Positions 12,185 to 25,290 of a stretch of 64,000 bases of DNA are shown here, in pieces. A program made the position numbers and the translations under genes. This DNA comes from Microstegium vimineum (taxonomy: Eukaryota; Streptophyta; Magnoliopsida; Poales; Poaceae). Under the pieces are notes generated by a model, which saw nothing but the letters and a program-made list of their open reading frames with translations, was not told the origin of the DNA and ran no database searches. The stretch's first letter is position 1. Every line of letters starts with the position of its first letter. The stretch is taken from assembly GCA_022036555.1 (NCBI GenBank), contig CM039139.1, positions 8,382,262-8,446,261 of the forward strand, read 5' to 3'.

Positions 12185-14887
12185 TCAACACTTGGGAAGA
12201 TCGGACGGCGGTGGCATCAGCTTCTGCTCAGGCAACGGGCCGTCGTTGACTACCCATGCCATCTTCAACCCCCAGCTCGTGTGCACCTCCAGGTGGCAAT
12301 GCATGAACCAAACACCTGCATGCAACAGCATTTCTCAAGAAAACACGTACGGTCTGCAATTAATCAATCAACTGGTTCTAATCGCTCTACACGTACGCAC
12401 CGGGATTATCCGCGAAGAACCTGATGGCGACCCAGCCGCCGGCCGGCACGCCAACGGTGTTCCTGTGCACCGGATCGACAAGGTTGAAGCTGGCTGGGTC
12501 CTTTGACGAGTCGTAGTTGCCGAAGCCCTGGGCGAGCACGTAGAAGTCGAAGCCATGGAGGTGCAGCGGGTGGCTCTCGGCGCCCAGGATGCTGGTGTCC
12601 TGCAGCACCACCTCGACGCTGGTATTGTACTCCAGCACCACCGCCTTGGTCCCGTGGGAGACGTTGGTGTTGTTGGGCGGCGTGCCCGTGTAGTTGAACG
12701 GCTCCAGCGGCGCGACGGGGAAGTCGGCGGTGTACACGCCGGCGATGCTGTTGCTGTAGTGCGCCTGCAGGAGCGCGGTGGTGGGCATGGTGAAGGACAC
12801 GTTGTTCATGGACGCCGCGAACATGGTCCGGTTGGTGGGCCCCTGGCACGTCTGGTTCGCGGGGCAAGGGTGGGTGCCGAGCCCCACGGCGAAGAAGAAG
12901 GAGCGGTCCACGGTGACGGGCACCATGGCCGGGTACTCCGGGGTGGCCAGACTCCGGAGCCTGGCGCTGTAGTTGGCCGCGAACGCCGTGTCGTTGAGCG
13001 CCGGGAGCGAGGGCCGGAAGAGCGGGAGGCTCTTGATGTGCCCCGCCGCCGCCGCCGCCGCCGCCGCGTACTCGAGTACGGCGGCCACGGTGGTGTTGTC
13101 GAAGGAGCCCGGTCGGCCCGTGCCGTAGGGGCGCGCCAGCATGACGTGCGTGGCGGCGGGGCACCCGGCGTCGGGCTCGGCGCGCAGGAGCACGTTGGTG
13201 GTCTGGCCCGGCGTGATGAGGACGACGTCCGTGTGGAACGGCTTGACGTAGTTGGCGTCCACGTCGACGACGGTGAGCGTGTGGTTGGCGATGGAGAAGA
13301 AGAGCTCGTCGTTGAGCGCGGCGTTGATGAGCCGGAGCAGGTACCACTTGCCGGGCCGCACCTTCAGCTTGAACGTGTCTAGGGGGGGATAGGGAAGCAA
13401 AATATACATGGGATGAGCCGTTCGGTCGCGCGCGCCATCCCTTTTCAATGGGCCGAGCGAGTCTTTACCTTTGCTGGAGCAGTTGTACAAGGGGCCCGGA
13501 AGGCCGTTGATGGTGAATGCGTCAGACACATTTGGGCCTGCTCCAGTCTGAAGCGCCTGGGCGATGATCGCCTCGGGATCCGCGTTGAACCACTCTCCTG
13601 CGGCAGGCAACAAATCCAGAGCAGCAAGCATCAACCACAGTGTGTGCTCCTTGAGCAGCAGCATGAACCCAGAGCTCACGCACGCACCGAAGATGACGGG
13701 GACCTCCTTGTATGGTTTGACCGGATACGGGTAGGGCACGCCGCGCTTGGGGAGGATGACGATGGCGCCGTAGAGCGTGGCGCGCATCCAGGAGACGTGG
13801 GCGTGCCAGAGCAGGGTGCCCCGCTGCCCCGTGACGGTGAAGTTGTACACGAAGCTCTGCCCCGTCTGGATGGGGCACTGCGTCACGTACGCCGGCCCGT
13901 CCGACCACCCAGTCCGCAGCTGCCGAACGCCGTGCCTGTTGTTGTCCATTCATTCATTCGCATATATGTATAATATGCAGTTTGTATGGCGCGCCAAGAG
14001 ATCGAAGGCAGACAAAATGAAGATCAGTGGCAGCATGCATGCACACCAGCTGATCAGTGCACAACTGCACATGCATGCATTGGCGTCATGGCGTGTGTCC
14101 CCTGAAAGACCTGAAACTAGCCACACTTCGTCCTTTGCTAACTAGCTAGCTATAAGCTTAAGGATGTCGAGCTAGCTGCTAGATGCTTGTTAGTTGCTGA
14201 CACCAACCAGGATCGAGACAGAGGTACGAAACGATGATTTCTCAATTGACGAAACATGGCAGCTTGCTTGCGACATCCATGATTAATTAGGTTATTGCAG
14301 TACGCTCGTTGGTGCAAAGAGCGTATACGTAGGAACGAGCGAGGAACGTAACGGGGTTATATGAGAAGAAAATTTAAGAAGAAAATTTACCAGTGGATGG
14401 TAACGTTGTTTTTGACATTGTTCACCACCTTGACGACGACGCGGTCGCCCTCCCTGGCGACTATCTTGGGGCCGGGGAACTTGCCGTTCACCGTCGGGAT
14501 GGCGCGGGTGGTGCACAGCCGCGTCACATTCTGCATCGTCACCTGCCACAAGCCCACACATCATTCATGATATCGAAACAGCAGACCCTGTCCGTCAATA
14601 ACAATTCACGTTCGCCTAAAACTTCGTTCATAGATCATGGAAGAAGAGACCATCTATCAAGAGCTAATTAAGCTAAAGCGCGCATTGCATGCATGGTGCA
14701 TATGTACTCCTATAATAAAGCAAGTACACATAACACAGTATGAGCCAACGGCACCAACGCATATATATGCTTGATGAAATGCACTTACATTGAAGGTGTA
14801 GTATCTGGTTGCGCCGTGCAACGACTGAGGCAATGCTAGCAACGTGCCAAACAACATTAGGAACGCAAGACATGATGGCGCCCCCAT
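12185..14887 (-). CDS. Laccase (secreted multicopper oxidase), six exons
   Basis: Laccases oxidise phenolics such as monolignols with oxygen in the plant cell wall. Exons in transcript order are 14887-14789, 14542-14391, 13935-13688, 13597-13469, 13378-12401 and 12315-12185; all introns are GT-AG and the sum is 578 codons plus stop. Residues 1-26 form a signal peptide, then ATRYYTFNV begins the mature N-terminus. Copper motifs are HWHG (83-86), HAH (128-130), HPLHLH (479-484) and HCHLEVH (541-547), with Leu552 at the axial type-1 position as in typical plant laccases. Many N-X-S/T sites are present. An in-frame ATG at 14905 lies upstream; 14887 is preferred because it leads straight into the hydrophobic signal. 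Introns 3 and 4 are both 90 bp without stops, so an unspliced reading stays open. No lesion is seen. The exact paralogue is not assigned. Confidence 0.93.
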
Positions 14888-14996
14888 ATCTCCTCGCAAT
14901 TTCAATGCTGGGGATGATCGGATAATATATATATATGTATATGGTGAGGCGATCCAAGAGAGGCCGGACGATACTGATAGCTAGATACGGCTGCAG

Positions 14997-15006
14997 CTAT
15001 ATAGTA
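14997..15006 (-). promoter_or_regulatory. Candidate TATA box of the laccase gene
   Basis: ACTATATAGC on the minus strand lies about 110 bp upstream of the ATG at 14887. Other TA-rich stretches lie nearby (14925-14942 and 15062-15070), so the choice is uncertain. Confidence 0.3.
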
Positions 15007-15009
15007 GCT

Positions 15010-16210
15010 AGCTATAGCACACGCCCGGCCAGAGCTGATACAATGTGGGAGAAAGGAAGGGTTATATAACGAGGACGGTAGTACTGACGGTGGTTGCACT
15101 GCAATTTGTTAGGTGACGACATGATATTTTCCTTTTTCTTTTTGCTATGACAAGAAAAATAGGGGGAGAATTAGGTGAGGATGATGGTGATCGAGGGGAG
15201 ATCGAAAGCTGATGGCACTAGACGGCAAAAAAGGCAGAAGCTTACCGCCAGCCGGCTGCCGCTTTTAGTTGCTGGTCATCATGTGTACAAAGAGTTGGTT
15301 CGGCCTGGCTTTTAGAGTGCAGGCAAAGGAATCGCCCTTTTTTGGCGTGTGGCGCTGCTCTGGACATACGTGTATTTTCTCTAGCGACAGAGCGTTATTA
15401 CTGTTGAATTTTTGAACCGTTCGATCTGAGTGCACCTCGTCAGAATAAAGGAGTCACGAGTCATATGGCTAAGGGCTGAGGCTGACTGATATGATGCAAC
15501 CAATTATATATCACGAGCGTATTACAGACTGAAACCCTCACTGTGTTATGATATGATCGTGGTCGGTCCCGATATGATCTTGTGTTCTTCTCAAGGATCG
15601 ACCGCAAACCTTCGCGTCATTTGTTGAGATTTCCTTGCCGCGTCTCCTGATTAACATATGGCTAGAGTTGGAGCTCTCAGTGGTTAATTCTAACAGTTTG
15701 TTTCCTGTGAACTGATCGACGGACGGAAGTTCTAGAGAGATTAGGCCGTCCACAATGTATCGCTTAAGCGGCGCTAAGAAGAAGAGAGAGATTATTGGAG
15801 AGTCACTCCGCACACTGCGACCACCGATGCCGGCGCCAACAAAATGCGGAGCGGAGCAAGTACATACACCGGTGCTATCTCCCTGCCATCTACCAAAGAA
15901 GTATTTTTTTTAGTGCTCCTCTCAGCTACGCAGCGCTGCTGCTGGATGACCCCAAGTACATGAACAGAGCTATTGATTTGACTGTTCACGCATGGCCTGC
16001 TGTACTCTAGTGATGCTTGCACATTAGAGCGATGCTAATTTTTTATGGTGGGCCCTGATTTTTTTCAGGCTTCACTCCCAGACTGTGGAGGGCCTTAGAA
16101 CACTGCAACTCACAGGGGCCGGGCCATATTATCTCAAGAGACAGACAGACATTATCTGAACAGGCCGGCATGCATCCAACAAGACACGGTGCAAGATCAT
16201 CCTCAACCAT
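15010..16210. other. Laccase upstream region and intergenic DNA
   Basis: No gene is recognised. The stretch probably includes the laccase promoter; specific elements cannot be assigned by eye. Confidence 0.35.
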
Positions 16211-16214
16211 GATT

Positions 16215-16460
16215 GGGCCCTATTTAGTTTCCTTCAAAATTCTAAGTTTCCTGTTACATCGAATCTTTATTGAATCTTTAAACGCATGTATATAATATTA
16301 AATATAGATAAAAACTATAACTAATTACACAGTTTATCTGTAATTTGTGAGACAAATCTTTTGAATCTAGTTACTTCATGATTGAACAATAATTACCACA
16401 TACAAACAAAAATACTAAAGTATCAAAATTTCAAATTCTTTAGGATCTAAACATGGCCCC
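16215..16460. mobile_element. MITE of the GGGCC-TATTTAGTT type
   Basis: It begins GGGCCCTATTTAGTTT and ends GGATCTAAACATGGCCCC, giving inverted ends. The body has ATTACACAGTTTATC and TTTTGAATCTAGTTA, shared with the related copy at 33477-33709. Confidence 0.6.
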
Positions 16461-16931
16461 TCTCCTGACTAGAAGTGTCGCCTGACCAGTCTCCAAATAA
16501 AGCTGGCCTTGGTGCTACAAAAGTGCTGAATTCCATGTCTGAACAACCCAGGCATCCTGTCGATGCACTGGTTGGACCAACCTAGGTCCACGTAGGGGCT
16601 GCCTTGTCCTGTGTAAACGACGACACGGTGCCTGTTTGTGCTTTCCACCAAGAGCTTAGCTGAAACGTCAGGCTGCATCTGCAGTTCACACTTCACAGTG
16701 CACAGCACTTTGCCACCTTCACTTTGCAAAGTTAGATGAATGAATCCGTGCGCATGCAATGCAATCCAGGCACAAGTGCGTACACAGATGTACAAGGCGA
16801 TTGCTTCATCTCACAATCCGAAGCAGGTATGTAACAGAGCTGCAAAGCAGACTGCAGTTAGAATGTCACTGTAAATAGCTGACAGTCGACACTGGTCGCC
16901 GCTGTGCATGAAGTTACTGTAATCTGAAGCT

Positions 16932-16933
<2 letters not shown>

Positions 16934-16980
<47 letters not shown>
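16934..16980. repeat. (AC)n microsatellite
   Basis: About 23 uninterrupted AC dinucleotides. The open frame of alternating Cys-Val on the other strand is a by-product. Confidence 0.95.
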
Positions 16981-16984
<4 letters not shown>

Positions 16985-17988
16985 GCATACACTGCCACAC
17001 TGGTACTGTTATGTCAGTGTAGTTCCACGCACCCTTAATTTCCATTGCAGGGTTAGCAAGCAAAGCGCCATGTATCAGTGTGTGGTTTCGGGGCATGTAC
17101 TTTTGCAAGCTCTTGTTCATGTTTGGATTCCCTCGCCATGGCTTCTTTGTCTTGGACATCAAGGAAACGACTTTAAGTAAAACTACACTAATCTCCTCTC
17201 ATTGTACAACCTGGAACACACGCGCGCACACAACGGCACAAGAAAGAGGGTTTCTGGTTGATGACAGGCGACAGGACATGTATCTGATAATCTGATCTGG
17301 CTTTAGGTTGCTGCCGGGAAAATGACGCGGCATCCTACTCAGACGATCAACCGGTACTAGTCGTAGTCGGTTACTAACAAGTCAATCAACCGGTACTTAT
17401 ATTCTACCTAATATTATAATATTAAATAGAAAAACGTTTTCCAACCCGCTTTTTTACTTTCTAGACTGTTCTTTTTTCTCAATCTTTATACTCCCTAAAC
17501 TATCCTTGCACCCTCCGTATTCTGTATATGACCGGGATTTATACAATATAAGTTTGAATAATCCGCGTACGATGTTGATATGGATCAGTTTGATTATTGG
17601 GACAATTTAAAGATGGCTATTATAATTTTGTAAAGTTGAGATATGTCATTGATATCTCACTGATATGTGAGGCCTATCTGAGTCAATGACATGTGAGATG
17701 GAAGGACATATAAATCTCCAATTTAATAAAAAATTATAATGACAATCTTTAATTTTTTTCCTTGATTCTAACACTTGTTGCATACTTACAACGCACATAC
17801 ATATTTGCTAGTATGGACTAAAATCTGGTCGGAAACGTAAGGTCCGTACAACTAATCAAAGTACTTATCTCTTCACCTCGTTCATTCATTTTCTAACACA
17901 ATATATATAGTATTTTGTAATCTCTTATCAATCCGTGACAAACTCATTAATCCACTCTATATGTCTTTCATCTATATCTATCTATCTA

Positions 17989-18023
<35 letters not shown>

Positions 18024-18120
18024 TTTGCATGGTATCTCCACATATAAATATAGTTAAGCTTAAACTATAATGACTGAAATCACTATTATAAAATGACGAT
18101 ATAGTATGGTTTGGTTTTAT
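16981..18120. other. AT-rich intergenic DNA with a microsatellite
   Basis: No gene is seen. At about 17971-18020 a (TCTA)n run passes into an uninterrupted (TA)n run. Confidence 0.45.
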
Positions 18121-18126
18121 ATGTTA

Positions 18127-18367
18127 CTCCCTCGTTCTAAATTTTAAGTCATTCCAAGAATCTTAAAAAGTCAAATCATTTTAAATTTAATTAAAATTAT
18201 AGAGAAAATTAAAAAGATGTATGACCTAAAAGAGTATATTATAAAAATATAATTAATAAAGAATTGAAAGATACTAATTTAATATTGTAAATGTTACTAT
18301 TTTAATTTTGAGATGTTTTAACTTTTTATTTTTTTTAAAAATAACTTATAATTTAGGACAGAAGATG
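18127..18367. mobile_element. Stowaway-like MITE, decayed
   Basis: The left end CTCCCTCGTTCTAAATTT follows TA. The right part reads TTATAATTTAGGACAGAAG before TA. Internal TTAAAAAGTCAAA and GAGATGTTTTAACT are shared with the 10.6-kb element. Confidence 0.5.
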
Positions 18368-18369
18368 TA

Positions 18370-19390
18370 TATAGTAACAACTTTATTGAAGGCGCTGCTT
18401 TGGAGTTCGAAGACCTACGATCTAGCCTTCACCAGTTGGGTCATTGTAGTGATGGTACGTGCGCCGTGTGCGTGTCATACGCTTCTTGAAGGTGCTGTGC
18501 CCTGAGATTGAAGTGTGACTATGTTACAGGGAACTGAAGGCTAAGTTGTATGTTGTACTTTGCTGCAATATGATATGTATTGCTACATTGTCATGTTTTT
18601 CTTCTTTTTCTTTGATTTTATAGGCTATGTTCATCTTAGCTCTTAGAAATTAGCTCTCACCTCAGCAATTTACTAGTTAATCATTTTACGCGGAAGCGTC
18701 AACATGCAAGATCACAAACAACACTAGAGATAATATTTTGTTATGGAACTGCTAGTGCGCGGACATTGAGATGCCCACGACTGCAGTCCATTCTCCTGAG
18801 TCCACGCATGGACCTGCGCTGGCGGGACATTGCTCGCTTGCGCCTGCGTCTCGTGGCCACACGGGGCCCGCGCTATCCGCCCACGGCGACCGCTCATGTC
18901 CCCTCTATCTTCTCACATATATCCCATGTGTGTAACACTCAATCTATTTAGATACAACACTTGCAACATAATGAAAAGATAGATGAAACACTAGAAACAT
19001 GCATCTAAAACACTTACAAAAGCACTTAAAAATCATTGAAAAAATATACACAACATCCAGATAAAACACTCAACTGGTGTTAGAATCAATATACGTGTAC
19101 AACCATTACAACATATGATAAGCTATCATATTGTATTGCAACAATATGATATGATGTTACAGGGAAAAGGAAGATATATGTAAAACATTGGAGACAGACT
19201 TTTACAATATACGTGTACAACCATTACAACATATGCAATATCTCGATCTATTTTTACAACATCTATATAAAATCGTTGCAATATGCCCTGAGAGGGGTGG
19301 GGTGGGAGGGACAGTCGTCCTAGGCCCTCCCCAGTTAAGCATACACTAGTACTTAACCCTAATAATACGCTAGATGAATTTGTAATCACA
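18370..19390. other. Intergenic DNA with an internal repeat
   Basis: No gene is seen. A segment reading ATATACGTGTACAACCATT and then ACAACATATG occurs at about 19089-19118 and again at about 19208-19237, in a stretch rich in TTGCAACAT and AAAACACTT phrases. Confidence 0.4.
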
Positions 19391-19396
19391 CGCTTA

Positions 19397-19609
19397 GGGC
19401 GTGTTTGCTTCACCGTCACACACTGCCACGGCCATAGTGTGGCTGCCACAACTTTTATAGCTGTTGTTTGATCTGTGCTTCACTTTTGGCAGCCACAACT
19501 TTTTCTCTCTACAGATTCCGTCACACTTGTGGCGCTGGATTCTTCCGCCATATAACTGTGGCCGCCACACGTTGCGCGTGGTACAGGAGGCCTGCACCCA
19601 AACCTCCCC
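19397..19609. mobile_element. Tourist-like MITE
   Basis: GGGCGTGTTTGCTTC at the left and CACCCAAACCTCCCC at the right are imperfect inverted ends, with TTA on each side (19394-19396 and 19610-19612). The interior contains repeated GCCACA/TGTGGC palindromes. Confidence 0.5.
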
Positions 19610-19614
19610 TTAGA

Positions 19615-22120
19615 TTGTTCGACTTCCTCACGACGAGTCACACAAACGCGGCCAGCGTCTTTCAACCTTCCTACGCAACTATATATCATAATTAGATCAA
19701 TCAAGAGTCTTATCTCTTGTGTTGTCTACCTCTCATGTCTCGGTGTTTTAGTTCTCCGGAAGATATAGTTTTTTTTTTGCCAAAGAAAATATTTTTCTCC
19801 TTTTCTTTCTTATTAATTCTAATACCATATCGTTATTTTTATTTAGTTGTCATCCTAATTAATGAATATTTAATTTCTGGGTTGGGACTGTCTAAGCCAT
19901 GCTCGATGGGAATAGAGATAAGCTATCCCTCACGGCACTATTGAAATTTGATGGTGGTGTTACGATGTGTCGGAACAGTCGAGTTGGCAATGATTGTTAT
20001 CTCTGAAGCATTCTAGACCTTGTCAGTTTCTTAGATCAATAAGTAAATCGTGCAGACGCAAGGAAACGAAGGCTGTTCAATTCCAAGAGAACCCATGACA
20101 GCACCAGCACACCTGATTAGCTAAAGACAGGAGAAGAAAAGTTTGTCGATATTTTCATTTTTATAGGCAAAAAGTAATATAATAATATGCTGGCCTCTGT
20201 GCATTCGAAAAATACGCAGTAATAACTTCTTACACAATTTCAACCATAGGCTGTTAACGAATAATGCAAGCTTCCACCAAACCGAAGGACAGTACCAAAC
20301 AATGGGTCGAGTAACATCATAAGGAGTTAGGAATATCTTTATAGAGGTTGAGTTCATGCACTAGCTTCCAGTGTACAATCAAACGTGCGTTGCAAGAGGC
20401 CGCTCCAAAGTCCAAAGTAGTGTACTATTCTCCTTTCCATTTCTGCAAATGCAGCACTATCGAAGCAAGCCTAATAATCGTAAAAGAGCTCTGCAACATC
20501 TTTTATGTAGAATTTACTTCGATCTTACCTTAGGGCGTGCATGTTAATTAATTAATTTGCTTCAAACTAGTGCTCACCTTGGACGTCCCCACCAAGGGCG
20601 ACGTCAAAATCTCAGTCCGGAGGCGAGAGAAGAAACGTTCTCAATCTAGACTCCTTGGTCGCTAGTCTTGCTCACCCGTCTAGGCCCAGTACTTAGTCGA
20701 GAGAGAACAGAGTAGTCGTGGATATTGAGTAAATAAAAATACTATCTCCGTGTTTTAAAAAATACAAAAATACACAATTCTATAACAATGTTATGGTTGA
20801 GTATACAAGTTTGATATTAAAAATTATAAAAAAAATTATATCAAATAAGTATTATTAGATTAATTATAAAATATATTTTTATAATAAATTAATGTAGAGC
20901 CATAAATGTGAATATTATTTACTAGAAGCCTGATCAAACCTGTGTCACTTTAACTGACACGTATACTTTAGTTGCATTCTTTTCAGGATGATAGTAGTAT
21001 TTGTTTGTAGGGCCAACGCATACCTTAGGTGTTGTTTGTTTCGCTGAAATTTAGCCTATGCTAATGGTTATGTTGATTTGGTGTGAGAGAAAAACATTGT
21101 TCGTTTATTGAAAAACATGATTGAAATAATATCGATGAACATGACGAAGTCTCTAGCTACTAACTATTACTGTTGAGGGCACCCTTACTTCTACAAGCGC
21201 CTCCAAAATAGGCCTGTAGATCATATGAACATATTGTATGTGACAATCCAAGTTAGGTGAGTAAATATAATATTGAGACTGAGAAGATCATGTTGCTGTC
21301 GACGAGTACATCACTTACTAAAGAATAATTAATCAATACTATATGAGTATTCATGCTGACTTAAAGACCTAAATGTAGATGGATAGGTTCACTAGGAACT
21401 CAAGTTAAGCTTATGTGTCAAATATCAAAAGGTTATAGTGTTGTCGGAAGCAGAACCAAACGATATAGTTTGGATAGTTAGTATAGGGGTGGTTGTCTCC
21501 CTTACGTGCCAAATAACAAAACTTATGTTTGACACTCTATATATGTGCTTGTTACCGCAATGCACTATAAACATCGAAGCACAACTTTGTCAATTTCAAT
21601 AACTGTCGTCTACTCTTTCGTATGTCTATAGAGGTCACCCTGTTCGTTTGGCTTATCAGCCATCAAAACAATGTTTTTCTCTCATAATAAAACAACAAAA
21701 AATAATATTAGCTGGTTTATCAGATACCGAAACGATCAAGCATAATAAGTCTATGTTGGGCACAGTTGCAGCTGTTTTGATTGTTTTTGCAGCTGCAGCC
21801 AACAGCAATGGCAGCCGATCAGGCGTCTAGCTAGCGTTGGTATATGAAGGGGCCAGCTCAACTTGCAAAGTAGACTGAACACGTCCTCAACAGAAAGTGA
21901 TCGCAGTTTTTGTCAGATCGGTTGAAGCAACCTCAGTTAGTGCTCGGAAAATCGAAGAGATTTCTGACCACGGCTGTGAGGCTCTCTAAAATAAAAAAGT
22001 GAGCCAGACGCACGCACGGCTCAAAAATGTGTTCTGCAAGTACATTCATGCAGAGGTGAGGTGGGATGTCAAAACCACAGGAGCAAAGCTTCTCGTAGGA
22101 TTCGCATTCATTGAAATATT
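19615..22120. other. Intergenic DNA with decayed small elements
   Basis: No gene is recognised. A MITE-like segment at about 20741-20998 has the TATAAATTTG/ATTAATTATAAAA body of the family seen at 22.1 kb. The stretch near 21640-21770 has the CTGTTCGTTTGGCTTATCAG motif common in grass hAT-type MITEs. Confidence 0.35.
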
Positions 22121-22128
22121 TGGAAGTA

Positions 22129-22391
22129 CTACCTCTTTCCATAAAAGAATATAACTCTGCAACGGTGTCATTATAATTTAGTATACTATAAATTTGATTA
22201 ATTATAGATTAAAAATTATAAATAATTTTTATATCAAATAAACATTATTAGATTAATTACGATATGTACTTTTATAATAAATTAATTTAAAGTCATAAGT
22301 ATAAATATCATTATATAAAAATATAGTCAAACAGTGAAATATTTTAACTAGCACATTTATTATAGTTGCTTTCTTGTTAGGACGGAGGTAG
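22129..22391. mobile_element. Stowaway-like MITE
   Basis: It begins CTACCTCTTTCCATAAAAGA and ends CTTGTTAGGACGGAGGTAG, bounded by TA at 22127-22128 and 22392-22393. The ends are inverted copies and the body is AT-rich. Confidence 0.6.
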
Positions 22392-22399
22392 TAGCCAGC

Positions 22400-24749
22400 A
22401 AAATACATTGTGACATGGGATCTGATAGCACCTGGTGGATATGTTGGTTACACTTCACTACTTCAGTTCAGATCGAACAAGCGAAAGGTTAATTCGTGCA
22501 CCAATGGCGCTGATTAAGGGATTAGTTTTTTTTTTTTTTGAGAATCATTAGTTTTTGGTTCATGGACTTAGTTTTCCACGGGACATCACCATCTCCAATG
22601 GGCTAATCTTATCTAAAAAAATCTATAATGGGCTAGTGTGTTAAAGCCTGCAGGTAAGGCGGCCTAAACCTAGCTATTTGTCAAACCTAGTATTCTCAGT
22701 CCAAACTGTCGAGGGCACCAGGCTTACCAGGCTTAATACACAAAGCCCAGATGTCCAGGCCAAATGTCCGCGTTGGCGCAACCGCAACCGCAACTTAATA
22801 GACACCAAAGCCCAGATAGACGAGGCTCGATCTGTTTAGCACAAGCCAGGCACGACTCGTGTCGGGCTTTTGTGTCGAAACAGACGACGATTTGGGGGTT
22901 TTGGGCTTTCGGCACGGCGGCCTGCCTCTTTGCCCCGTGCTGACAACAGGACACCATCCCCGATGACGCAGATGGAGCACGTACCGCACGGCCCGGTGCC
23001 GGTGCCGGTGCCAGTGGAGTGGAGCACGGCGGAGCCGAAAACGAGGAGCCGTGCCCCTGCACCGCGCACGCAGTCCTGCTCACCCACCGGCCAACGCTGT
23101 TCTACAAAGCCCGATTCACTTGGCTTATCATCCGGTTTTATCGGTCATCGAAACAGCAGTCAAAAACAACATCGATCAACTTATCAGCCACTGAAACGTT
23201 CAAGCGAACAAGAGGTATTACATATCTATTTTTCAATCAAAAGTCATTCAATTACTTCTTAGAAAGTTATGGTGGAGTTTGTGAGCAGTTCAAAAGTTGA
23301 ATCATGTTGCACTCAATATAGATTGTTGAATCATCATAAAATCTAATAATACATAACTTTTTTGGTTAATCTCGTAATTTCTAGACTCTCTCAAATCAGC
23401 GGTTTTAATATTGTTGTATAGATATAGTAGGTATCATTTCAATCCATCAGGAGTGGTCTGAACAAACCTTTCAATCCCATTCAGTCCATCAAATTCCCGT
23501 ACTACAATATATCATGTACTACTATACTAGGAGTATACTACAAGCTTGTTCTCTTCATGCGTTCCGTCGTCACAAAGATCTGCAGCCACAAACAAGCTTT
23601 CACAGCAGCGCAATTCCAATTTGACGAGCGTTCACTTAAATTAAAACAAGCGAACGGTCTTCCCTGCCCCGCATTATGCCACCTTTCTTTTCCATTTTTT
23701 TAAAGTGTGCTGACTCTAGTTGTATGTGCTCATGTCCATGCACACGTTTATTTCTTTGTTTCTATTTTTTATTTTTATGAGGTTTATTTAGTTTTTCTTT
23801 TATGTGATTTTTAGTATTCTTTTCCTTTTAAATATTTTATTTCATTTTACCTTTTTATTTTCTTTTTAGTAGCGTTACCAAGTTGTATATTATAACTTAT
23901 GCACACAAGTTGTCAAGAATAACTTATGTACACAACTTATGTTTCATAACTTTTGTACCTAAGTCGTGTCTAATATCTTTGTGTTTCTAAGTTTTAGTGT
24001 AACTTATAAGTTATGGCAAGTTGTATATAATAACTTATGTACATAACTTGTATAGAATAACTTATATATATAAGTTGTATTTGATACTTTTTTGCATAAA
24101 TTTTAAGAACTTTTATATTTTTAAATTTTTGGTATAAGTTCTAAGTTAATCCATTTCTTTTGTGTTTAATAATATTGGTACCTCTAGGTTTTGACATAAG
24201 TTATAAGATAATTCGTTTTTTTGTGTTTAATAACTTTTTTTCTAAGTTGTGTTTATAACTTTTTTTATTAAGTTATATGTCATAAGTTAATACATCTAAG
24301 TTGATACTAGATTTTTTTAAAAAAAAACATATGCTAGTGGGATCTAGTTTTATACGTCTCGTCGCGTAGAACACACCGGTACAGACGAAATTAAAAACGG
24401 ATACCTGGTTCAGAACTTAAAGTAATTTAAATTAAAAGCTTTTCTTTTTCTGTCTTGCGTCAACAGACAGTTAAGAGGACATGCGCTTTTTTGTTAGAAA
24501 AGAAAAGTGGCGGGGTTATTTTTTCCAAAAAAGGTAATGTCGGAAAATCGTTCGCTCGTCTTGGAGTTAATGAACGTTCGCGATTTAGTGTCTCCGCTTC
24601 CACAGGCCGTTGCTCCACCGTTAATGTTTTCACAATTTCTTAGTCCTCCTCCGTCCAGCACGAGGGAGCACGTGATCCACGAGATCAATATTTTGTCGTG
24701 CACGTTCCTGCTATCTGGGACCCGAATCCCTTCCGCTGGAAAAGCCTCA
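22400..24749. other. Intergenic DNA including a degenerate AACTTAT repeat
   Basis: No gene is seen. At about 23870-24310 variants of AACTTATGTACACAACTT recur about ten times with loose spacing. The stretches at 23440-23590 and 24625-24757 are duplicated near 32.0-32.35 kb. Confidence 0.45.
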
Positions 24750-24757
24750 CGTGTAAC
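24750..24757. repeat. Left target-site duplication of the hAT element
   Basis: CGTGTAAC immediately before CAGGG; the identical octamer follows the right end at 29514-29521. Confidence 0.9.
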
Positions 24758-24771
24758 CAGGGTTTTCAAAA

Positions 24772-25290
24772 CCGTTCGGTTACCGTTACCGCGGTAACCG
24801 GTCGGTTACCGACAAACCGTCCGTGAACGGTTCGGTTTCGGTACCGGTTTGAATTTAAATTTTAAATTTTAATTTTAAAAAAAATTCTGAAAAAATTCCT
24901 AAAAATAGTTCATGATTTATAGAGTCGAATGGTGTAAAATTTTTTCAAATTGGAGTTCGTTTGCTATTTTTTTGGACGTGTTTAAGTTTGAAAAAAAGAA
25001 AAAAGAAAAAAACCGGCCGGCCCGTTAAGGGCCCATGCGGCCCATTCGCTCCTGGCGCCTCCTACAAGGGAGCTGTCGGCGGGGGGGGGGGGGGGGGGGC
25101 TGTCCGCTCCCCAAACCTTATCCGCCCCTGCCCCGCACCAACCCGCCCGCGCGCCGCCCGCGTCCGCCACCACGCCTCGGTAATCGCTCGGTCGACGTCG
25201 GTTACCGACCGCGCCTCCAGGCCTCCCTCCTCCCGGCGGTTACCGACTGGACGCCGTCGATTACCGACCGAGAAAACGGTAACCGCTCGG
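24772..25290. repeat. Left subterminal GGTTACCG repeats of the hAT element
   Basis: CGGTTACCG, GCGGTAACCGG and GGTTACCGAC occur in clusters near 24776-24850 and 25190-25290. Such subterminal repeats usually bind hAT transposase. A run of 19 G lies between them at 25081-25099. Confidence 0.6.

Noticed and set aside
12406..13347. 313-codon minus-strand frame, rich in His, Arg and Ala
   Set aside because: It is the alternative frame of laccase exon 5; the copper motifs and splice joins are all in the other frame.
12555..13382. 275-codon plus-strand open frame, rich in Gly, Arg and Val
   Set aside because: It lies wholly antisense to laccase exon 5; GC-rich codons create long open shadows. No domain is recognisable.
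16914..17162. Frame encoding alternating Cys and Val
   Set aside because: Direct translation of the (AC)n microsatellite.
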